The notes beneath the pieces are model-generated. The model did not search any database. It was not told where the DNA came from and saw nothing but the letters and a program-made list of their open reading frames with translations. A stretch of DNA of 64,000 nucleotides from assembly GCF_024343575.1 (NCBI RefSeq), contig NZ_RJUA01000122.1:1-64000 (forward strand). Reading direction: 5' to 3'. The stretch comes from Lacihabitans sp. LS3-19. Lineage in GTDB: Bacteria > Bacteroidota > Bacteroidia > Cytophagales > Spirosomataceae. Both the position numbers and the translations under genes were made by a program. Positions 27,042 through 35,854 of the stretch are shown here, piece by piece; the first letter of the stretch is position 1; each line of letters begins with the position of its first letter.

Positions 27042-28595
27042 ATGAAAAATACCCGTAGGCAATTCTTACAAACCATTGGTGCCAGTACTTTAGGACTCAG
27101 TATATTTCCGAATGTTGAATCATTCGGTTTCTCAACCACAGATTTGCCACGCAGCAGTCCCGAAGCACAAGGTTTTTCTTCAAAAGCTCTCTTGAACTTT
27201 ATAGACGCCACCAAAACATCGGGTTTAGAATGGCATAGTTTCATGCTTTTGCGACATGGAAAAGTTATTGCCGAAGCTTGGTGGAAGCCTTTTGCCTCCG
27301 ATTACAAACATACGCTATATTCACTTTCAAAAAGTTTCACCAGTTCAGCGATTGGTTTTTTGGTTACTGAAGGTAAAATATCTGTTGATGATGCTGTTAT
27401 TTCATTTTTTCCAGATGATTTACCAAGTGTCTTTTCCGAAAACCTGAAAGCAATGAAAATCAAGCACTTACTGACAATGAACACTGGTCACGAAACGGAC
27501 ACCATGCCAGTTTTGAGACAAAATGAGCCTCAAACTTGGGTCAAAAGTTTCCTAGCTCATCCGGTTGTGTTTGAGCCTAGCTCGCATTTTTTATACAATA
27601 CAGGTGCCACCTATATGCTTGGAGCAATAATTCATAAAGTCACTGGGCAAACCTTAGAGCAATATCTAAAACCTAGACTTTTTGAGCCGCTTAATATCAA
27701 AGGTTACGACTGGGAAAAATCTCCTCAAGGACTAAATACGGCGGGTTTTGGTTTACGTGTAAAAACTGAAGACATTGCCAAATTTGGTCAGATGTACCTC
27801 CAAAAAGGCAAATGGAACGGAAAACAAATATTGCCAGCTACATGGATAGATGAAGCCACAAAAAAACAAACAACTTCACAAGGCGGCGACAACGACTGGT
27901 CGCAGGGTTATGGCTATCAGTTTTGGCGGTGTAAGCCAGGCTTTTATCGTGGCGATGGTGCTTATGGGCAGTTTTGTATGGTTATGCCAGAGCAGGATGC
28001 CGTTTTGGTGATGACAAGCGAAAGTTTTGATCTGCAAAAATCTATGACTGTAGCTTATGAAAACCTCTTGCCGGGTTTCTCGGATAAAAAATTACCAGAA
28101 AATCCATCTTTAAAGCTGGAATTAGCCCAAGTTTTAAACAGCCTAAAATTGCCCGTACCAAAAGGAAAAACAACTTCGCCTCTGATGGCAAAATATTCAG
28201 ATAAAAAATTTAAAATGGACGAAAATCCATTTGGAATCAAAGAATTAGGTTTTGGGCTATTTCCAGATGCAGGTGTTCTACGTTTTTTTGAAAATGGTAA
28301 AATAAAAAAGATTGGTTTTGATTGGGAAAATTGGAAAGTAAACAAAAACGGAAATACTAATCCTTTCCCTATTAGTTATCGTACAAGTGTACCATCCAAA
28401 ATAGCCGGCACAGGCACTTGGATAAAAGACAATGTGTTACAAATAAATTTAAAATTTATAGAAGCAGTACATGGCGATAAAATAACGGTAACCTTTGACG
28501 ACAATAAAATCTCGATAAAACTTTTGAGTAGCTTCAATGAAAATGCCAAGAATTCGCCTGACACTAGGCCAATTTTGACCGGAAAAATGGTGTGA
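27042..28595 (+). CDS. Serine hydrolase, beta-lactamase/class C esterase family
   Basis: A 517-residue protein with a Tat-like leader (NTRRQFLQTIGASTLGLSIF). The beta-lactamase-like domain has the SxxK motif 'YSLSKSFTSSAIG', 'FLYNTGATYMLG' in the position of the YxN motif and 'GDGAYGQFCMVMPEQDAVLVM' in the position of the KTG-like element. A C-terminal domain of about 150 residues, DUF3471-like in position, follows. Probably a periplasmic esterase or peptidase-like enzyme rather than an antibiotic-resistance enzyme. Divergent from the PKS operon. Confidence 0.88.
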   Translation: MKNTRRQFLQTIGASTLGLSIFPNVESFGFSTTDLPRSSPEAQGFSSKALLNFIDATKTSGLEWHSFMLLRHGKVIAEAWWKPFASDYKHTLYSLSKSFTSSAIGFLVTEGKISVDDAVISFFPDDLPSVFSENLKAMKIKHLLTMNTGHETDTMPVLRQNEPQTWVKSFLAHPVVFEPSSHFLYNTGATYMLGAIIHKVTGQTLEQYLKPRLFEPLNIKGYDWEKSPQGLNTAGFGLRVKTEDIAKFGQMYLQKGKWNGKQILPATWIDEATKKQTTSQGGDNDWSQGYGYQFWRCKPGFYRGDGAYGQFCMVMPEQDAVLVMTSESFDLQKSMTVAYENLLPGFSDKKLPENPSLKLELAQVLNSLKLPVPKGKTTSPLMAKYSDKKFKMDENPFGIKELGFGLFPDAGVLRFFENGKIKKIGFDWENWKVNKNGNTNPFPISYRTSVPSKIAGTGTWIKDNVLQINLKFIEAVHGDKITVTFDDNKISIKLLSSFNENAKNSPDTRPILTGKMV

Positions 28596-28621
28596 GTTGG
28601 AAGAATTTCTTTTAAAATTTG

Positions 28622-28662
28622 CTTCTTTTTTATTCCTGTTTTAAAGAATAAAAAAGAGGCCT
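28622..28662 (+). terminator. Weak AT-rich hairpin after the serine hydrolase gene
   Basis: CTTTTTTATTC (28625-28635) and GAATAAAAAAG (28646-28656) are complementary across a 10-nt loop and are followed by CCTTTT. AT-only stem, so the call is tentative. Confidence 0.4.
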
Positions 28663-28753
28663 TTTAATTAAAACAAAAAAAATAATATCTTCATACAACC
28701 ATTCTATGTCTTTTTAGACACTTTAGAATAGAACCCTCAGAAATCGTCGAAAC

Positions 28754-29257
28754 ATGACAGAAAACGAGCTCATTGATGCTTGCATTCTAAACAACAGGTT
28801 TGCTCAACGCACGCTTTATGACTCTTACAAACGAGCCATGTACACGCTTGCTTATAGGTTAACTGGCGACTTTGACGATGCCAATGATGTGCTTCAAGAT
28901 GCTTTTTTAGATGTTTTCAAAAACTTGGGAAGTTTCAGAAAAGATGCCACCCTAGGTGCTTGGATAAAAACCATAGTGGCCCGAAAAGCCTACCAAAGGT
29001 TTAAAAAACCTAAATTTTTAGAACTAAAAGAGGATTTTGAAGAAAATGAACTCATCAGTTGGGACGAACAAATGAATTCTGAATATTTAGAAAAAGCCAT
29101 ACTGGCATTGCCTGAAGGCTTCCGAACGGTATTTGTGATGATAGAAATAGAAGGTTTTACGCATAGAGAAGTGGGCGAACTTTTGGGGATTTCGGAAGGA
29201 ACTTCAAAATCTCAACTGTTTCACGCAAAAAAACGATTAAGGGAGATGTTGAAGTGA
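28754..29257 (+). CDS. ECF RNA polymerase sigma factor
   Basis: A 167-residue ECF sigma factor: sigma2 domain 'FAQRTLYDSYKRAMYTLAYRLTGDFDDANDVLQDAFLDVFKNLGSF' (17-62) and sigma4 domain 'LEKAILALPEGFRTVFVMIEIEGFTHREVGELLGISEGTSKSQLFHAKKRLREML' (112-166). It heads an apparent operon with an anti-sigma-like membrane protein, a DUF4097-type secreted protein and two barrel proteins, so it probably controls envelope genes including its own operon. Confidence 0.94.
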   Translation: MTENELIDACILNNRFAQRTLYDSYKRAMYTLAYRLTGDFDDANDVLQDAFLDVFKNLGSFRKDATLGAWIKTIVARKAYQRFKKPKFLELKEDFEENELISWDEQMNSEYLEKAILALPEGFRTVFVMIEIEGFTHREVGELLGISEGTSKSQLFHAKKRLREMLK

Positions 29258-29344
29258 TTTATTGCTCGGCTCCGCTGGCTTGGACTCCGTTCAGCCACTG
29301 GAGGTGGAGTAAAAAAGAATGTTAAAATTATTAAAGACAAAGTG

Positions 29345-29390
29345 AATCAACTCCCCTCTCCTATGGAGCGGGGCTGGGGGTGAGGTTAAA
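29345..29390. repeat. GC-rich palindromic intergenic repeat (REP-like)
   Basis: CCCCTCTCC (29353-29361) and GGAGCGGGG (29365-29373) pair with one mismatch, followed by CTGGGGGTGAGG. The base composition is sharply different from the surrounding AT-rich DNA. Similar 'CCCTCTCC...GGGGGTGAGG' units are dispersed in many bacterial genomes. It lies between the sigma gene and the anti-sigma-like gene and could act as an intra-operon attenuator or an RNA-stabilising hairpin. Confidence 0.55.
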
Positions 29391-29393
29391 AAA

Positions 29394-29918
29394 ATGAATT
29401 TACCAGAATACGAACCATCGGACAAAATTTGGCAAAATATAGAAGCCAAACTCAATGAGGATGCTCTTCGGCAAGCCTTAAAAAGCCTACCTGAATATGA
29501 GCCCAAGGATGAGCTATGGCAAAAAGTATCGAGCAAACTAAATAAATCAAATTTTGGATATGTAAAATGGGTTGCCGCAGCATCAATCATAATATTTATC
29601 AGTGTGTATTTTTCACAAAAAAACAACGAAATAAAATACACCAAACAACAGATAGAACCCGAATTATTACTTAGCGAAAACGACCTAAGCGAGTATGGTT
29701 ATGAAGAAATAATGAAGATATGCAATGAAGATAAGATAGTATGCGAAAAGCCTGAATTCAAGGCACTTGAAACCGAACTAGAAGAACTAAATACAGCGAG
29801 TACAGAGCTAAAAGAGGCCATTGGCAAATACAATACAGAACCCGAACTGATAACGCAATTGGCACAAATAGAAAATCAGAAATCCGACATTATACGCAAA
29901 ATGGCAGCACAAATTTGA
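29394..29918 (+). CDS. Putative anti-sigma factor, single-pass membrane protein
   Basis: A 174-residue protein: a cytoplasmic N-terminal part, one membrane segment at about 60-76 ('WVAAASIIIFISVYF') and a periplasmic part with a coiled-coil-like 'ETELEELNTASTELKEAIGKYN'. The N-terminal 50 residues are a tandem duplication: 'LPEYEPSDKIWQNIEAKLNE' at 3-22 and 'LPEYEPKDELWQKVSSKLNK' at 32-51. Gene order (directly after an ECF sigma) and topology point to an anti-sigma factor; no named anti-sigma domain was recognised. Confidence 0.7.
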   Translation: MNLPEYEPSDKIWQNIEAKLNEDALRQALKSLPEYEPKDELWQKVSSKLNKSNFGYVKWVAAASIIIFISVYFSQKNNEIKYTKQQIEPELLLSENDLSEYGYEEIMKICNEDKIVCEKPEFKALETELEELNTASTELKEAIGKYNTEPELITQLAQIENQKSDIIRKMAAQI

Positions 29919-29922
29919 CAAA

Positions 29923-30807
29923 ATGATGCGAACGAAATTAAAAATATTATTAACCACTCTGGCATTTTGGTTTGCGGCACAAGCGGCAGCCCAAACTACC
30001 TTGCAAGTAGCCACAAAACACCTAGAAAAGGAATTTGAGGGCATAAATGCCATTAAAATAGATGCAGAAAAAGCAGATATTGAAATAGTGGTTTGGAATA
30101 AATCTAAAGTGAGTCTCAGTATAGATTTGAGTGCCAAACATCCAGACAAAAGCTCGGCGGCTCATGATATAAATTATCTCAAAATAGGTACCGACGCAAA
30201 AAATGGGCAATTGGTATTGAGAAACTACCTTTTGCTTGGCCAAAAAGACAAAAAACCAGAATCAAACTTTAAAGCAAAGTATGTTTTGAAAATACCAGAA
30301 AACATAGACTTAGACCTCAAAAACAGTTTTGGAAAAAACTATATTTCAGGTGAAACAAAAAAACTGACTATCAATACAGAATTCTGTGTAAATGTGATTA
30401 ACAATGTAGCTGGCAACATAAAAATACAAACCAAATATGGCGATTTAAACATTGACGGAATTGATGGAACGACAACCATAAAAACCGAACGCTCAAATCT
30501 ACATTTAAAAAACTTTTCTGGCAACCTTAATATCACAAGTTATTATGGTGAAATGCTCTTGGCATCGCCAAAAGAGCTCCAAAACCTTACCTTAAATGCA
30601 GACAAATCAGACATCAAACTAAAAGCTATCCCTATTAGAAAATATGCCATCAATTTAAGCACAAGTTTCGGACAAATTGATGTACCAAATGAAATAGGAG
30701 ATGTAAAAACCATTAAAAATAACCGTGAGGTTTTGTTTAATACTTCAGCTAAATATTACATAAAAATATCAAATAAATCAGGCAACATCACACTCGAAAA
30801 ACTATGA
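29923..30807 (+). CDS. DUF4097-like secreted beta-repeat protein
   Basis: A 294-residue protein with signal peptide (MMRTKLKILLTTLAFWFAAQAAAQ). The mature part consists of short beta repeats ('IKIDAEKADIEIVVW', 'IKIQTKYGDLNIDGIDGTTTIKTERSNLHLKNFSGNLNITSYYGEML'), the pattern of DUF4097/putative auto-transporter adhesin head domains. It lies 4 bp after the anti-sigma-like gene and overlaps the next gene by 4 bp, so it belongs to the ECF operon. Its role may be envelope sensing or adhesion. Confidence 0.78.
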   Translation: MMRTKLKILLTTLAFWFAAQAAAQTTLQVATKHLEKEFEGINAIKIDAEKADIEIVVWNKSKVSLSIDLSAKHPDKSSAAHDINYLKIGTDAKNGQLVLRNYLLLGQKDKKPESNFKAKYVLKIPENIDLDLKNSFGKNYISGETKKLTINTEFCVNVINNVAGNIKIQTKYGDLNIDGIDGTTTIKTERSNLHLKNFSGNLNITSYYGEMLLASPKELQNLTLNADKSDIKLKAIPIRKYAINLSTSFGQIDVPNEIGDVKTIKNNREVLFNTSAKYYIKISNKSGNITLEKL

Positions 30808-32141
30808 AAATCATGAAAAAACTATTTCTATTCCTAAGCATATCTTTCTCGCTATATGCACAATCCGACAGCCTAAAGGTGACTTTCTCTGAAGAAAAAG
30901 TAGAAAAATTTGAAAAAACTACACTCATTGATGAATATGAAAAAGCTTTTGGGGGTAACCGGGTGGTGAAGAGTGGGTTGAGGGTGAGATTTACAAATCC
31001 TGAATCATTTCCAAGAAGTTTACCTTTAATTCAATTGGAACAAAAAATAGGTAAACAATTTTCGATAATTGGGTCAGTTGCAGGAGGATTCAGTTCAGGA
31101 CCCGGGACGCAAATAAATGCTTCAATTGAAGGTAGATGGTATTACACCATGAAAAAAGACATTCAATCTCAAAAAAAGCAGCAAAATATTACTGGTAATT
31201 TTTTAGCATTTAACGTTAAATCACCAGAAAATTATTCTCCATTTATAAATGGTTCAAAATTAATTCAAGTTCCTTTTTATCCAAATACACTTATGATTAA
31301 TGGAGAAAAAACATATTCAATAATTTGGGGAAAACAATTGGGTAATATTCTAGAAATTGGTTTAAAAGCAGGTTTAAAAACTATAAATCTAAAATCATGG
31401 GGTTACCAACCTCCATTCAATTATAATAGTAGCGGTCAAAAATATTTCCTATCTACGCACAGCCAGGTAGGGATAGGTGTTTTCTTTCCAAATGGAGTAC
31501 GTAAAAACATTACTTGTGATTTTTTAAAATGCAACTACGATGTAAAAAGAATATTTAAATTCAATTTGAATAATTCATTTTATATTGAAAAGAACTATCA
31601 ACATTTGAAATTCGATGGCTCATTCGAACAAAGGATTATGAATTCCTCTTTCTCTTCAAATTCAAGTCTTCAACTTTTCATTTATCGGACATTTCAAAAT
31701 CAACTTATTGGGTATAAAGATTCTACAATTATTGATGCAAATGGCGAAAATATTTCTGGATTGTTCCCACTTTATTCCTTAAATAAACAATCTGAAATAA
31801 ACGCTAACGGAAGTATAGCTCAACAATTTAGGTACTATTTACCTAGAATAATTAAAGACAATTCCAAAATCAATAAACTTAATGGCTATTATTTCGGTTC
31901 AGAATATTCCTATAATATCGGCCCTTTTCCTAAAGCCTATATTTTACCAACATATTCTTCAAGCCTAGGTTTATCAATTGGCTACCAAACTTTAGCTTCA
32001 AAAAACTCATATATTGACATTTCAGCCTCCTTTGGGAAATCTTGGTCAACTTTCAAACTTTTTAATGGATTTGAAAATGAAACAAAAAAAGAACAAAAAA
32101 ATTACTTTAACCTTAGCTTGAAACTAGGTCTAGCCAAATAA
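30804..32141 (+). CDS. Outer-membrane barrel protein, paralogue A of the ECF operon
   Basis: A 445-residue protein (442 if it starts at the second ATG, 30813, which matches the start context of paralogue B). The signal peptide is MKKLFLFLSISFSLYAQ. The first 60 or so codons ('SDSLKVTFSEEKVEKFEKT', 'DEYEKAFGGNRVVKSGLRV') are almost identical to paralogue B; the rest is a divergent beta barrel ('FNLNNSFYIEKNYQHLKFDGSF' and C-terminal 'NYFNLSLKLGLAK'). Cytosine and lysine use is ordinary for the window. The function is unknown. Last but one gene of the ECF sigma operon. Confidence 0.75.
   Translation: MKIMKKLFLFLSISFSLYAQSDSLKVTFSEEKVEKFEKTTLIDEYEKAFGGNRVVKSGLRVRFTNPESFPRSLPLIQLEQKIGKQFSIIGSVAGGFSSGPGTQINASIEGRWYYTMKKDIQSQKKQQNITGNFLAFNVKSPENYSPFINGSKLIQVPFYPNTLMINGEKTYSIIWGKQLGNILEIGLKAGLKTINLKSWGYQPPFNYNSSGQKYFLSTHSQVGIGVFFPNGVRKNITCDFLKCNYDVKRIFKFNLNNSFYIEKNYQHLKFDGSFEQRIMNSSFSSNSSLQLFIYRTFQNQLIGYKDSTIIDANGENISGLFPLYSLNKQSEINANGSIAQQFRYYLPRIIKDNSKINKLNGYYFGSEYSYNIGPFPKAYILPTYSSSLGLSIGYQTLASKNSYIDISASFGKSWSTFKLFNGFENETKKEQKNYFNLSLKLGLAK
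30951..30984 (+). other. G-run-rich segment at the end of the shared 5' module, copy A
   Basis: Four runs of three or more G (GGGGG at 30951, GGG at 30961, 30974 and 30982) in otherwise AT-rich coding DNA. The segment encodes 'GGNRVVKSGLR' and is identical in copy B at 32293-32326. It could fold as a loose G-quadruplex, although one loop is about 10 nt, or it could mark a recombination boundary. Confidence 0.5.
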
Positions 32142-32154
32142 ATCCCCAAAAATC

Positions 32155-33522
32155 ATGAAAAAACTATTTCTATTTCTCAGCATATCTTTCTCGTTACACG
32201 CACAAACCGACAGCCTAAAAGTGACTTTCTCCGAAGAAAAAGTAGAAAAATTCGAAAAAACTACGCTCATTGATGAGTATGAGAAAGCTTTTGGGGGTAA
32301 CCGGGTGGTGAAGAGTGGGTTGAGGGTGAAAATTTCAGATCCTGGCATGCACAGTTTTCAACATGCTGGCTTACAATATGAGCAGAAAATAGGAAAAAGT
32401 ATATCAGTAATTGCAACAATTGGAAATGTATTTCAAATTGCTGGTCCAACAACCTTTGAATCGGATGTGGAAGCAAGATGGTATTTCTCCATGAAGAAAA
32501 AAGTGGCTTTAGTTAGTCAAAAACCAAATATTACTGGTAATTATATCGGCCTAAAAGTTCAATATTATCATACACCACTGAATAAATATGACATGAATTT
32601 TAAGTATTTAAGAGATAATAATCAATTATTCAGTGGATATCCTTCTGAATTATTTTTAGAAGATGGATATGCTTCTTTAAATCTTGGAAAACAATTTGGG
32701 AATGCTTTAAATTTTAGTTTTATGATAGGGCTAAAAAGAGGAAATGAGCTTAAAACTTATATCTTTTTTGAACCCCAGAATTTAGATAAAATAAATCATA
32801 AATTATTTTTTACTACTCAAAATCAAATAGGACTTGGATTACTTTTACCAAAAAAAACGATTCAAAAAGCCAATTTCTGCGATTTCTTAAAATGTAATTT
32901 GAATTTAAAAAATCTTTGGAAACTTAATATTAACAATGGATTTTATTTAGACAAATCGAGTCAAAACTTAAAATTAGATTTAAGCTATGAACAAAAAATA
33001 GCAAAATCCCCTTTTTCAATAAATTCGAATTTAGTAGTCGGAGTTAACAATTTAAAAGTACCATATTATAACGACTATAAAGATACCTTGATTGTGTCTC
33101 CAAATGGAGAGTCATTTCAATACAAATTACCTATATATTCTGGAAAGGATTACAATCAACCTATTCTAAACTTTGGACTGAAAGAACAAATAAGATATTA
33201 CGCAGGAATGAAAGAAAGAATAAGGAAAGGAAAACAAGGGAATAATCTTAATGGTATTTATACTGGTTTTGAATATTTCATTAATATCAATAAGATTACT
33301 TATAAAAATGAACCTATAGGGGCAATGCTAAATAAAATCCAAATAAGGTCTCTAAGTGCACTTTTAGGCTACCAAACTTTAGCTAGTAACAATTCTTTTT
33401 TAGATATAAATTTAGCTATAGGAGTTGAAGGTTTTAAACGATATCCAACATCTACTTTTTCTAATGATTGGTTAGGACAAGGACATTTCGAACTCTCGAT
33501 CAAACTTGGCCTAGCCAAATAA
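32155..33522 (+). CDS. Outer-membrane barrel protein, paralogue B of the ECF operon
   Basis: A 455-residue paralogue of the preceding gene, starting 13 bp after its stop. Signal peptide MKKLFLFLSISFSLHAQ. The N-terminal module matches paralogue A at about nine in ten bases over some 180 bp; beyond residue ~58 only scattered similarity remains ('FLDINLAIGV', 'CDFLKCNLNLKNLWKLNINNGFYLDKSSQNLKLDLSYEQKI', C-terminal 'FELSIKLGLAK'). Likely a tandem duplication with later divergence of the barrel. Unknown ligand. Confidence 0.75.
   Translation: MKKLFLFLSISFSLHAQTDSLKVTFSEEKVEKFEKTTLIDEYEKAFGGNRVVKSGLRVKISDPGMHSFQHAGLQYEQKIGKSISVIATIGNVFQIAGPTTFESDVEARWYFSMKKKVALVSQKPNITGNYIGLKVQYYHTPLNKYDMNFKYLRDNNQLFSGYPSELFLEDGYASLNLGKQFGNALNFSFMIGLKRGNELKTYIFFEPQNLDKINHKLFFTTQNQIGLGLLLPKKTIQKANFCDFLKCNLNLKNLWKLNINNGFYLDKSSQNLKLDLSYEQKIAKSPFSINSNLVVGVNNLKVPYYNDYKDTLIVSPNGESFQYKLPIYSGKDYNQPILNFGLKEQIRYYAGMKERIRKGKQGNNLNGIYTGFEYFININKITYKNEPIGAMLNKIQIRSLSALLGYQTLASNNSFLDINLAIGVEGFKRYPTSTFSNDWLGQGHFELSIKLGLAK
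32293..32326 (+). other. G-run-rich segment at the end of the shared 5' module, copy B
   Basis: Exact copy of the G-run-rich segment at 30951-30984, in the same frame and at the same place in paralogue B. Similarity between the two genes drops sharply right after it. Confidence 0.5.
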
Positions 33523-33549
33523 ATCAGATGGATCATAAAAATTTCCAGC

Positions 33550-34098
33550 TTACTTTTCGTTAAAAACAACATTTTGAACAATCCCAGCAATCACAATCGC
33601 TAAGACAATCCCAGCTAGCACCCACTTTATCAAAGTAAAAAAAGAACAATAGGTGGCTAGGGAATCAATATTCTCGGGGTAGGTTCGCAGCATTTTTATG
33701 ATATGGTAGTTTTCTAAATAATCGAAAAAAACCAAACCTATGGGCAAGAGATTAAGGTATTTAAACCAAGGAGAAATCTTCCATTTGTAAAAAACCAAGG
33801 TTAATATAATCGAAAATAAACAAAAATAAACTGCTGGATATATTCCATCTGTAATACCTGCACCCATTATATAGGCTTCTTTGGCTTCCCCATGATATTG
33901 ACTTACTATATCTTTTACTCTTTCCGGATTAAAACCGAACTGCAAATCCAGAATTGGCAAATTAAGATCCTCTGTAGGCACTTTTGATTTGAAACCTTTT
34001 GGTAGAAAATAAGCATTAAAAGCAATATATAATGCCAAAAACACAGCGAAACTTTTCCAATTGGAAATTTTAATAAATAAATCTGATATAGTTTTCAT
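33550..34098 (-). CDS. Integral membrane protein, unknown function
   Basis: Starting at the ATG at 34098 ('MKTISDLFIKISNWKSFAVFLALYIAFNAYFL') the protein has 182 residues and four membrane segments (about 14-32, 83-103, 112-130 and 151-173). The longer open frame upstream has no supporting start and runs into the decayed gene on the other strand. 'GFNPERVKDIVSQYHGEAKEAYIMGAGITDGIYPAVYF' forms the loop between the first two segments. I do not recognise a named family. Confidence 0.7.
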   Translation of the reverse strand: MKTISDLFIKISNWKSFAVFLALYIAFNAYFLPKGFKSKVPTEDLNLPILDLQFGFNPERVKDIVSQYHGEAKEAYIMGAGITDGIYPAVYFCLFSIILTLVFYKWKISPWFKYLNLLPIGLVFFDYLENYHIIKMLRTYPENIDSLATYCSFFTLIKWVLAGIVLAIVIAGIVQNVVFNEK

Positions 34099-34189
34099 AG
34101 ATGGTCTTTTAATGGTCTTTAAAATTACAAAAAAATGAAAGCTTTTATAGAAATATTTAGTAATTTCCAATTCAAAAATAATCAACAAA

Positions 34190-34474
34190 TTGAAAGATTT
34201 ACAAAGAAGAGATTTTATTAAAATGTCGGCATTGGGTGCCATTAGCCCTACGGTATTTGCTCCTGATAAAACTGCAAATAAAGGCCAAGTCAATTTTGTA
34301 TCTGATGGCTTAAATGTCCCCGTTTTATCACGAAGGCCCTGATTATTTCAGTTCAATGTACCTCAATGTACTATTTTTGAAAGACCAAAATGGGAAAGTA
34401 GAAAAAGCTTGGTGCAGGCTACGAGGAGAATACATTTGGATGAAGAAAAACTAAAAGCTACCTAACCAAAAGGG
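34190..34474 (+). pseudogene. Decayed Tat-exported protein gene
   Basis: From TTG 34190 the frame encodes a clean twin-arginine leader, 'LKDLQRRDFIKMSALGAISP', then 'VFAPDKTANKGQVNFVSDGLNVPVL' and a stop. A second frame from about 34323 continues with 'FYHEGPDYFSSMYLNVLFLKDQNGKVEKAW', and a third ends with 'RIHLDEEKLKAT'. The good coding segments in three successive frames show a frameshifted, shortened gene. The family was not identified. It lies between a membrane-protein gene and RidA. Confidence 0.65.
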
Positions 34475-34521
34475 GCTTATTTTTCCAAATTTCTATCAAT
34501 AATTTAAATTGACAAAAATCC

Positions 34522-34606
34522 AACAAATCGAAAATCGAATTAATCGCAAATCGAAAAGCTAACAAATCGTAAATCGAATTAATCGCAAATCGAATCAATC
34601 GAAAAT
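34522..34606. repeat. 39-bp tandem duplication built of AATCG motifs
   Basis: A stretch beginning AACAAATCG at 34522 is repeated from 34561 (39 bp apart, nearly identical), and inside each copy AATCG recurs at alternating 7 and 9 bp steps. It is noncoding and ends at the RidA stop codon. Confidence 0.75.
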
Positions 34607-35121
34607 CACTCCACCTCCACAATCATCTCAATTTCCACGGCAATATTAGAAGGTAGCGAGCCCATTCCTACTGCACTGCGGGCATGTTTGCCTTTTTCGC
34701 CAAAAACCTCCACCATTAAATCCGAAAAGCCGTTGATTACTTGTGGTTGTTGGGTGAAATCTGCCGGACAATTTACCATCCCCAATACTTTTACTATTCT
34801 TTTTACTTTGTCTAAGTCTCCTATTTCCGCTTTTAAGGCAGCCAAAAGATTAAGTCCCGTTATTCTTGCAGCAGCTTTTCCTTCCTCTATTGTCAGGTCT
34901 GCTCCTACTTTGCCAGTTATGAATTTACCATCTGGTTTGGTTGGTCCTTTGCCAGAAAGATAGATGAGATTTCCTGTTCTTACCGCATTTACATAAGTTG
35001 CAATAGGTGCTGATACTTGGGGTAAAACTATACCCATTTTCTCCAATTTTTGCTCTACATTTTGAGCATTTATATTAAATCCAATTATTAGGCAAAAAGA
35101 TAATAGCAAAATTTTTCTCAT
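34606..35121 (-). CDS. Secreted RidA/YjgF-family protein
   Basis: A 171-residue protein with signal peptide MRKILLLSFCLIIGFNINAQ and a RidA-like domain: 'YVNAVRTGNLIYLSGKGPTKPDGKFITGKVG', 'LNLLAALKAEIGDLDKVKRIVKVLGMVNC', 'ARSAVGMGSLPSNIAVEIEMIVEV'. The conserved Arg of the enamine/imine-deaminase group appears in 'ARSAVG'. Cytoplasmic RidA removes reactive enamines; an exported form has no defined role. The start is clear. Confidence 0.9.
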   Translation of the reverse strand: MRKILLLSFCLIIGFNINAQNVEQKLEKMGIVLPQVSAPIATYVNAVRTGNLIYLSGKGPTKPDGKFITGKVGADLTIEEGKAAARITGLNLLAALKAEIGDLDKVKRIVKVLGMVNCPADFTQQPQVINGFSDLMVEVFGEKGKHARSAVGMGSLPSNIAVEIEMIVEVE

Positions 35122-35246
35122 GAAATTATTTATTTATATCGATTAAAATTAAATTAAAATATCTCCTTTTGGAAACTTTATCGAACCAAAAAAGTCACTT
35201 TTTTAGGTAAAGTACGTATAAATAGAAAACAAAACATATTTTAAAA

Positions 35247-35834
35247 ATGAAAAAAACAATATCTGCAATTTTTGCATCATTAATGATTCTAGTTTCTTCG
35301 CATTCATTTGCTCAAATGTCAGTTGAAGGTCTTTTAGATAAAGCTGTTTCTTTGGCTGGTAAGAGTGGCAATAGTTCACAGGTAGCCGAGCTTTTAGGAA
35401 AAGGAGTTTCTATGTTGGAAACAGAAGCCAACACGGGCAGTGCTGACATGAAATCGAAACTTTTAGGACAAGTAGGTGGTTTGAAAAACTTGATTCCTTT
35501 GGCAACCTCAGGAAAATTAAATCTTGGCAGTTTAGGAAAAATTGTAAATACAATAAAGATGTTAGTTGCTGCTAATAGACTAAAAAATATGTTGGGCGGC
35601 GGTAAGTCAAGTCTTTTAGGAAAAGGTTCGGCAATAACGAGCAACTTAAACTTATTACAAAGTGCTTCTTCTGTTTTAGGATCTGGCGTATCGAGTCAAT
35701 TCTCAAAACTATTAGGTTCTACAACGAAAAGCGTAGGTAAATTAGACAAATCAGGTCTTTTCGGAAAATTAGCTGCAGGAGCTACTGAGAAAAAACTAGG
35801 CAAATTAGTTAATTTAGTTTCTGGTGCCTTGTAA
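35247..35834 (+). CDS. Secreted low-complexity helical protein
   Basis: A 195-residue protein with signal peptide MKKTISAIFASLMILVSSHSFAQ. The mature part is rich in Gly, Ser, Leu and Lys ('LLGKGVSMLE', 'MLGGGKSSLLGKGSAI', 'LLGSTTKSVGKLDKSGLFGKLAAG') and predicted helical; no family recognised. It stands alone with its own promoter region and strong terminator, so it is probably a real, expressed gene. Confidence 0.65.
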   Translation: MKKTISAIFASLMILVSSHSFAQMSVEGLLDKAVSLAGKSGNSSQVAELLGKGVSMLETEANTGSADMKSKLLGQVGGLKNLIPLATSGKLNLGSLGKIVNTIKMLVAANRLKNMLGGGKSSLLGKGSAITSNLNLLQSASSVLGSGVSSQFSKLLGSTTKSVGKLDKSGLFGKLAAGATEKKLGKLVNLVSGAL

Positions 35835-35854
35835 TATTTAGGATATCATATTAA

